A program made the position numbers and the translations under genes. Of a DNA stretch of 64,000 bases, positions 61,268 to 64,000 are shown piece by piece. The stretch covers positions 1,188,750-1,252,749 of the forward strand of contig CM021312.1 of NCBI GenBank assembly GCA_010645155.1. The letters run 5' to 3'. The stretch's first letter is position 1. Every line of letters starts with the position of its first letter. Under the pieces are notes generated by a model. That model made no database searches. It saw nothing but the letters and a program-made list of their open reading frames with translations, and was not told the DNA's origin. The DNA comes from Tigriopus japonicus (Eukaryota; Arthropoda; Copepoda; Harpacticoida; Harpacticidae).

Positions 61268-61924
61268 TAATGGGGGGATGCAGGGGGAGGTTTGAGTGAT
61301 CTCTTCAAAAATCTTATCGCGGGCGGATGAAAGAAGAGAAAAGGCTTGTTTGGCAACAGTGGGTGGCTCGTGAGAATTTGGGCAGTTTAAGGATTTTCGC
61401 AATTTACAGACCGGCCTTGCGAATTAGATGCCATGAAAAATGTCAAATTGCAAGTTTGAACACCTTTGGTTAGGATTTTGGAAAAAAATGCACACTTTAT
61501 TTGCTCATTCTTGCACGAGAAAATTCTCAACAAAAGGCCACTTTTTTTGGGTAAGTACAAGTGTAAGTGATGTTATAAGCACTGATTTGTATTGTAAAGC
61601 TCCAAAACCATCATGGTATCAAACAAAATGCCGTTTTTTGTACGTGTTTCTCTTCAAAATCAAAGGTCTTTTTTAAGTGCTTGCCATTTTTTAATCAATA
61701 GAATAATTTTGCAAATTCTTACAAAACCTAGAGTCAAAATGTCCAAACTGGCAATTCGACATTTTTTGTTATTATATCTAAGTCATAAGGGCGGTCTGTA
61801 AAACGCGAAAACCCTTGCACTGACCAAAATCTTACATTGAGGAACAAGCCTTTTCTCTTTTTTCATCCGCCCGTGATAAGATTTTTGAAAAAATCACTTA
61901 AACCTCCCCTTGCATGCCTCATTG
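61268..61924. mobile_element. Foldback MITE, family F, copy 2
   Basis: Nearly identical over most of its length to the element at 1807-2459, with the same long inverted arms (GGGGGAGGTTTGAGTGATC at the left, its inverse at the right). Differences are mostly single bases plus a small insertion near 61,770. It is not nested in a family C element here, so the two insertions are independent. Confidence 0.75.
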
Positions 61925-63833
61925 AATCAAGCTTAAGGCCAAAAATTCAATTTATATTGACACAATACTTGGTTTACATAATATATTTCACATTTTTGCT
62001 CAGACTCAACTCATTCAAATCATAGAATTGAACAAGTTCAAGTGACATGTGTCACTTTTCCTGCCGGTTGTTGTGTTGTTGTTGTTGTTTCGGTTGAGCT
62101 TTGTCCTTGACGTTGAAGAATGCGTACTTGAATTGACACTCCAATGGTCCGCACACGAGTTCACGAATTTCAACTTGAGGTCAAAGAATATAGGATCTTT
62201 AGAGTTCTACAAATTCAATGGGTCACTTTGGCAAGTGTTCATGATATGGGCAGAAGAGCTTTTGTTCGTGAGCCATTCGACAGTCCAAATTGGGGGAGTT
62301 GAAAGTATGTAGAAGTAGGAGGAACCCGGACCCTCTTCAGGGAGACTTGGCAATTCGCCTTCTTGCCTGTCATAGAGTCCTTGCATGTTAATCGGAAAAC
62401 ATGGTTAATGTATTCGAACGATGCCTTGATTTCAGAAATGAAATGATCTCGCCCGAGGAGCACCTGCTTATTTTGAAATGAAATTAGTAGCCATGGGAAG
62501 ACGGCTTTTGGTCTTGACCGCAAATGAGGAATGACTTTGAAAATTTCCTCGAGCAGAATTGGGTCGAGTTTTCAAGACTCGATGAGCGATTCAATACGAT
62601 TCAGCTTTATGAATATGTTTGAATTTTGAATTTTTTAACTGAATTGGAAAATGGAAAAAACGGATTTATGGTGCCAGAAAACCATACCAATTCGTGCTTC
62701 TGACGCAATACCGGGCGATTCTTAAGAAAGCGAACAGGAAACAATGACCGTAACTCGAATATGGCTGATCTCACAAAAAATGTATGAAGCTCAAAAAGAC
62801 GTGACAGGTGACAATTCTTAAGATGCATATGGTTTTATTCCCTTTAAGTGACCTAATTTTTTATTTTACCCAAAGTTCAGAGGTGAGAAAAAATCGGAGT
62901 CACGACCGCTGTTTTCAAAATTGGCACTTCACGGGAAAAATTGTCGACGCTTAAATATTAAACTTTGGTGAAATTGCTTTTTGCTGACTTTTCAAGCCAA
63001 GTATTTGACCAATCATATCCAATGAAAGTGAGGTTCATATGTGCTTTCAATTACGAGTTATAGACGATATAATTGGGTGTTCCATTTCTTTTGAAACATA
63101 CTAGTCGCTGCATAGCTTTCTGGCACTTAGAACAGCAGAACAATACAATGGATGTTTTTGATTCAACAAAATATCGGCCAGAAAAGAAAAAAAATATTTT
63201 TACCACTTGTGCTGCCGCTCTCGGGCGTTTAATATTTCCTTAGCAGGAAATATTCCAATTAGAAAACATCATTGATCATTTGAAGGTACTTCAGGGGGCG
63301 ATAATCGATATTTAGAGTTTGTTTCCTGAAAACGGCATTAGCACAATGAACTTCATAACCACAATAATGCCCGGGGACAACTCAAGTTTGGCACAGGAAT
63401 TCAGGCATTCGAACCACGGTCATTTGATTTGCAAAGCATATCATTGGCCATAGTGTTCTGGTAATACAAACGAGCAACTTGTTCAAGAGTCACATCTGTA
63501 GGAGCCCCTTCTTTGTCCACTTCACTCTTTCTGTCATTTGGAAGACTTGGATGCAAATATGCAAATGAGACTTCATCAAACATATCTGATATCGTAATCC
63601 TAAGCTCCACAAGAGGCCAGCGAGGAACTCCACCCTGTGCCAATCGGCAGGGTAGACTTCTCATTGATTCTTATAATTTTTTTTTGCATACCTTCAAAGC
63701 AAATATCAGGTCTAAGGATGACCAAATGTCAAGGCGAAAAATTTGCTAGCGAAGTGGAAATTATTTCTCCATTCACCAGATGGGCATATGAAAGAAGGTC
63801 CTGGAGACCGTCAGTCCTCTTCTCGTCTTCATC
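61925..63833. other. Intergenic region upstream of the channel gene
   Basis: No gene was assigned. It contains GTTGTT repeats near 62,066-62,090 and the second copy of the dispersed repeat at 63,497-63,585. The last few hundred bases may carry the promoter or leader of the gene starting at 63,834. Confidence 0.35.
63497..63585 (+). repeat. Dispersed repeat copy 2
   Basis: Matches 60,928-61,030 (CTGTAGGAGCC start, CATTTGGAAGACTTGGATGC core). It lies in a longer minus-strand open frame (63,401-63,664) that has no recognised domain. Confidence 0.6.
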
Positions 63834-64000
63834 ATGTCCAAAAGCAGATATTCAGAAAAGCAGCCCGTCGCTGAGCCTGAGGACTTTGGCTCCATGTTTG
63901 CCAAGTTTTGCGAATCCTCCACTATTCATGGTACTTATTTTTGGGGCGAATCCCGATCGACCTTGGGCAAAGGATTTTGGATCATGATCGTGCTTTTTGG
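63834..64000 (+). CDS. DEG/ENaC-family sodium channel, N-terminal part
   Basis: An open frame from the ATG at 63,834 to the window end (55 codons, incomplete). After a short polar start comes FAKFCESSTIHGTYF, which contains the His-Gly motif conserved just before the first membrane span of degenerin/epithelial sodium channels. Then follow an Arg-containing linker and the hydrophobic start GFWIMIVLFG of that span. The HG motif is important for channel gating in the family. The subfamily (pickpocket-like, in arthropods) cannot be told from so little. The start codon could lie further upstream only if there is an additional exon. Confidence 0.65.
   Translation, partial: MSKSRYSEKQPVAEPEDFGSMFAKFCESSTIHGTYFWGESRSTLGKGFWIMIVLF

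Noticed and set aside
62049..62312. Plus-strand frame with a hydrophobic start resembling a signal peptide
   Set aside because: The hydrophobic part comes from a GTTGTT repeat. There are no further motifs or splice context.
62239..62523. Minus-strand 94-residue frame with a VLLGRD stretch, vaguely like a retroelement protease end
   Set aside because: No catalytic Asp-Ser/Thr-Gly motif and no neighbouring polymerase. The likeness is too weak to report.

Overview
This window is eukaryotic nuclear DNA. It has spliced genes with GT-AG introns, tRNA-like repeat heads and many non-autonomous transposon copies. Gene content (dystrophin, a Vasa-type helicase with CCHC knuckles, a FOXRED1-like mitochondrial oxidoreductase, the start of a DEG/ENaC channel) and the compact intron layout suggest an arthropod, perhaps a crustacean such as a copepod. 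The species is an inference and cannot be fixed from the sequence.

Layout. 1-18.2 kb is a transposon-rich, gene-poor region. It contains one exon of a PapD/MSP-like protein gene on the minus strand, split by a 2.1 kb hAT-like element, and at least six further inverted-repeat elements, some nested. Most are delimited by 8-bp target duplications. A fossil LINE reverse transcriptase is also present, broken up by later insertions. 18.9-21.0 kb holds a complete four-exon FOXRED1-like gene (plus). 21.0-24.9 kb is intergenic; it contains a 1.38 kb foldback element, purine-rich low-complexity DNA and probably the dystrophin promoter and 5' leader.

24.95-50.36 kb is a complete dystrophin coding sequence (plus). 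I traced 18 coding exons; the joined length is 10,773 nt, in frame throughout, for 3,590 residues. It has the N-terminal actin-binding CH pair, a long spectrin-repeat rod, a WW domain, EF-hand-like region, ZZ zinc finger and C-terminal coiled coil. Its sixth coding intron carries an antisense, single-exon gene for a secretory or membrane protein of unknown family that ends in HDEL.

51.4-52.7 kb is a striking 1.27 kb element made of two 548-bp inverted arms and flanked by a 14-bp direct duplication. 54.16-57.11 kb is a complete five-exon vasa-like gene (minus, 576 aa, three CCHC knuckles). 57.1-63.8 kb is repeat-rich: a LINE remnant split by an 857-bp hAT-like MITE built of GATAC-rich repeats, a 31-bp tandem array, and a second copy of the foldback element seen at 1.8 kb. 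The window ends inside the first exon of a DEG/ENaC-family channel gene (plus, from 63,834).

The protein genes are functionally unrelated (mitochondrial complex I assembly, muscle/neuronal membrane cytoskeleton, germ-line RNA helicase, sodium channel). No operon or pathway grouping is implied. Exon boundaries were read by eye from splice sites plus reading-frame continuity and have not been checked against transcripts.
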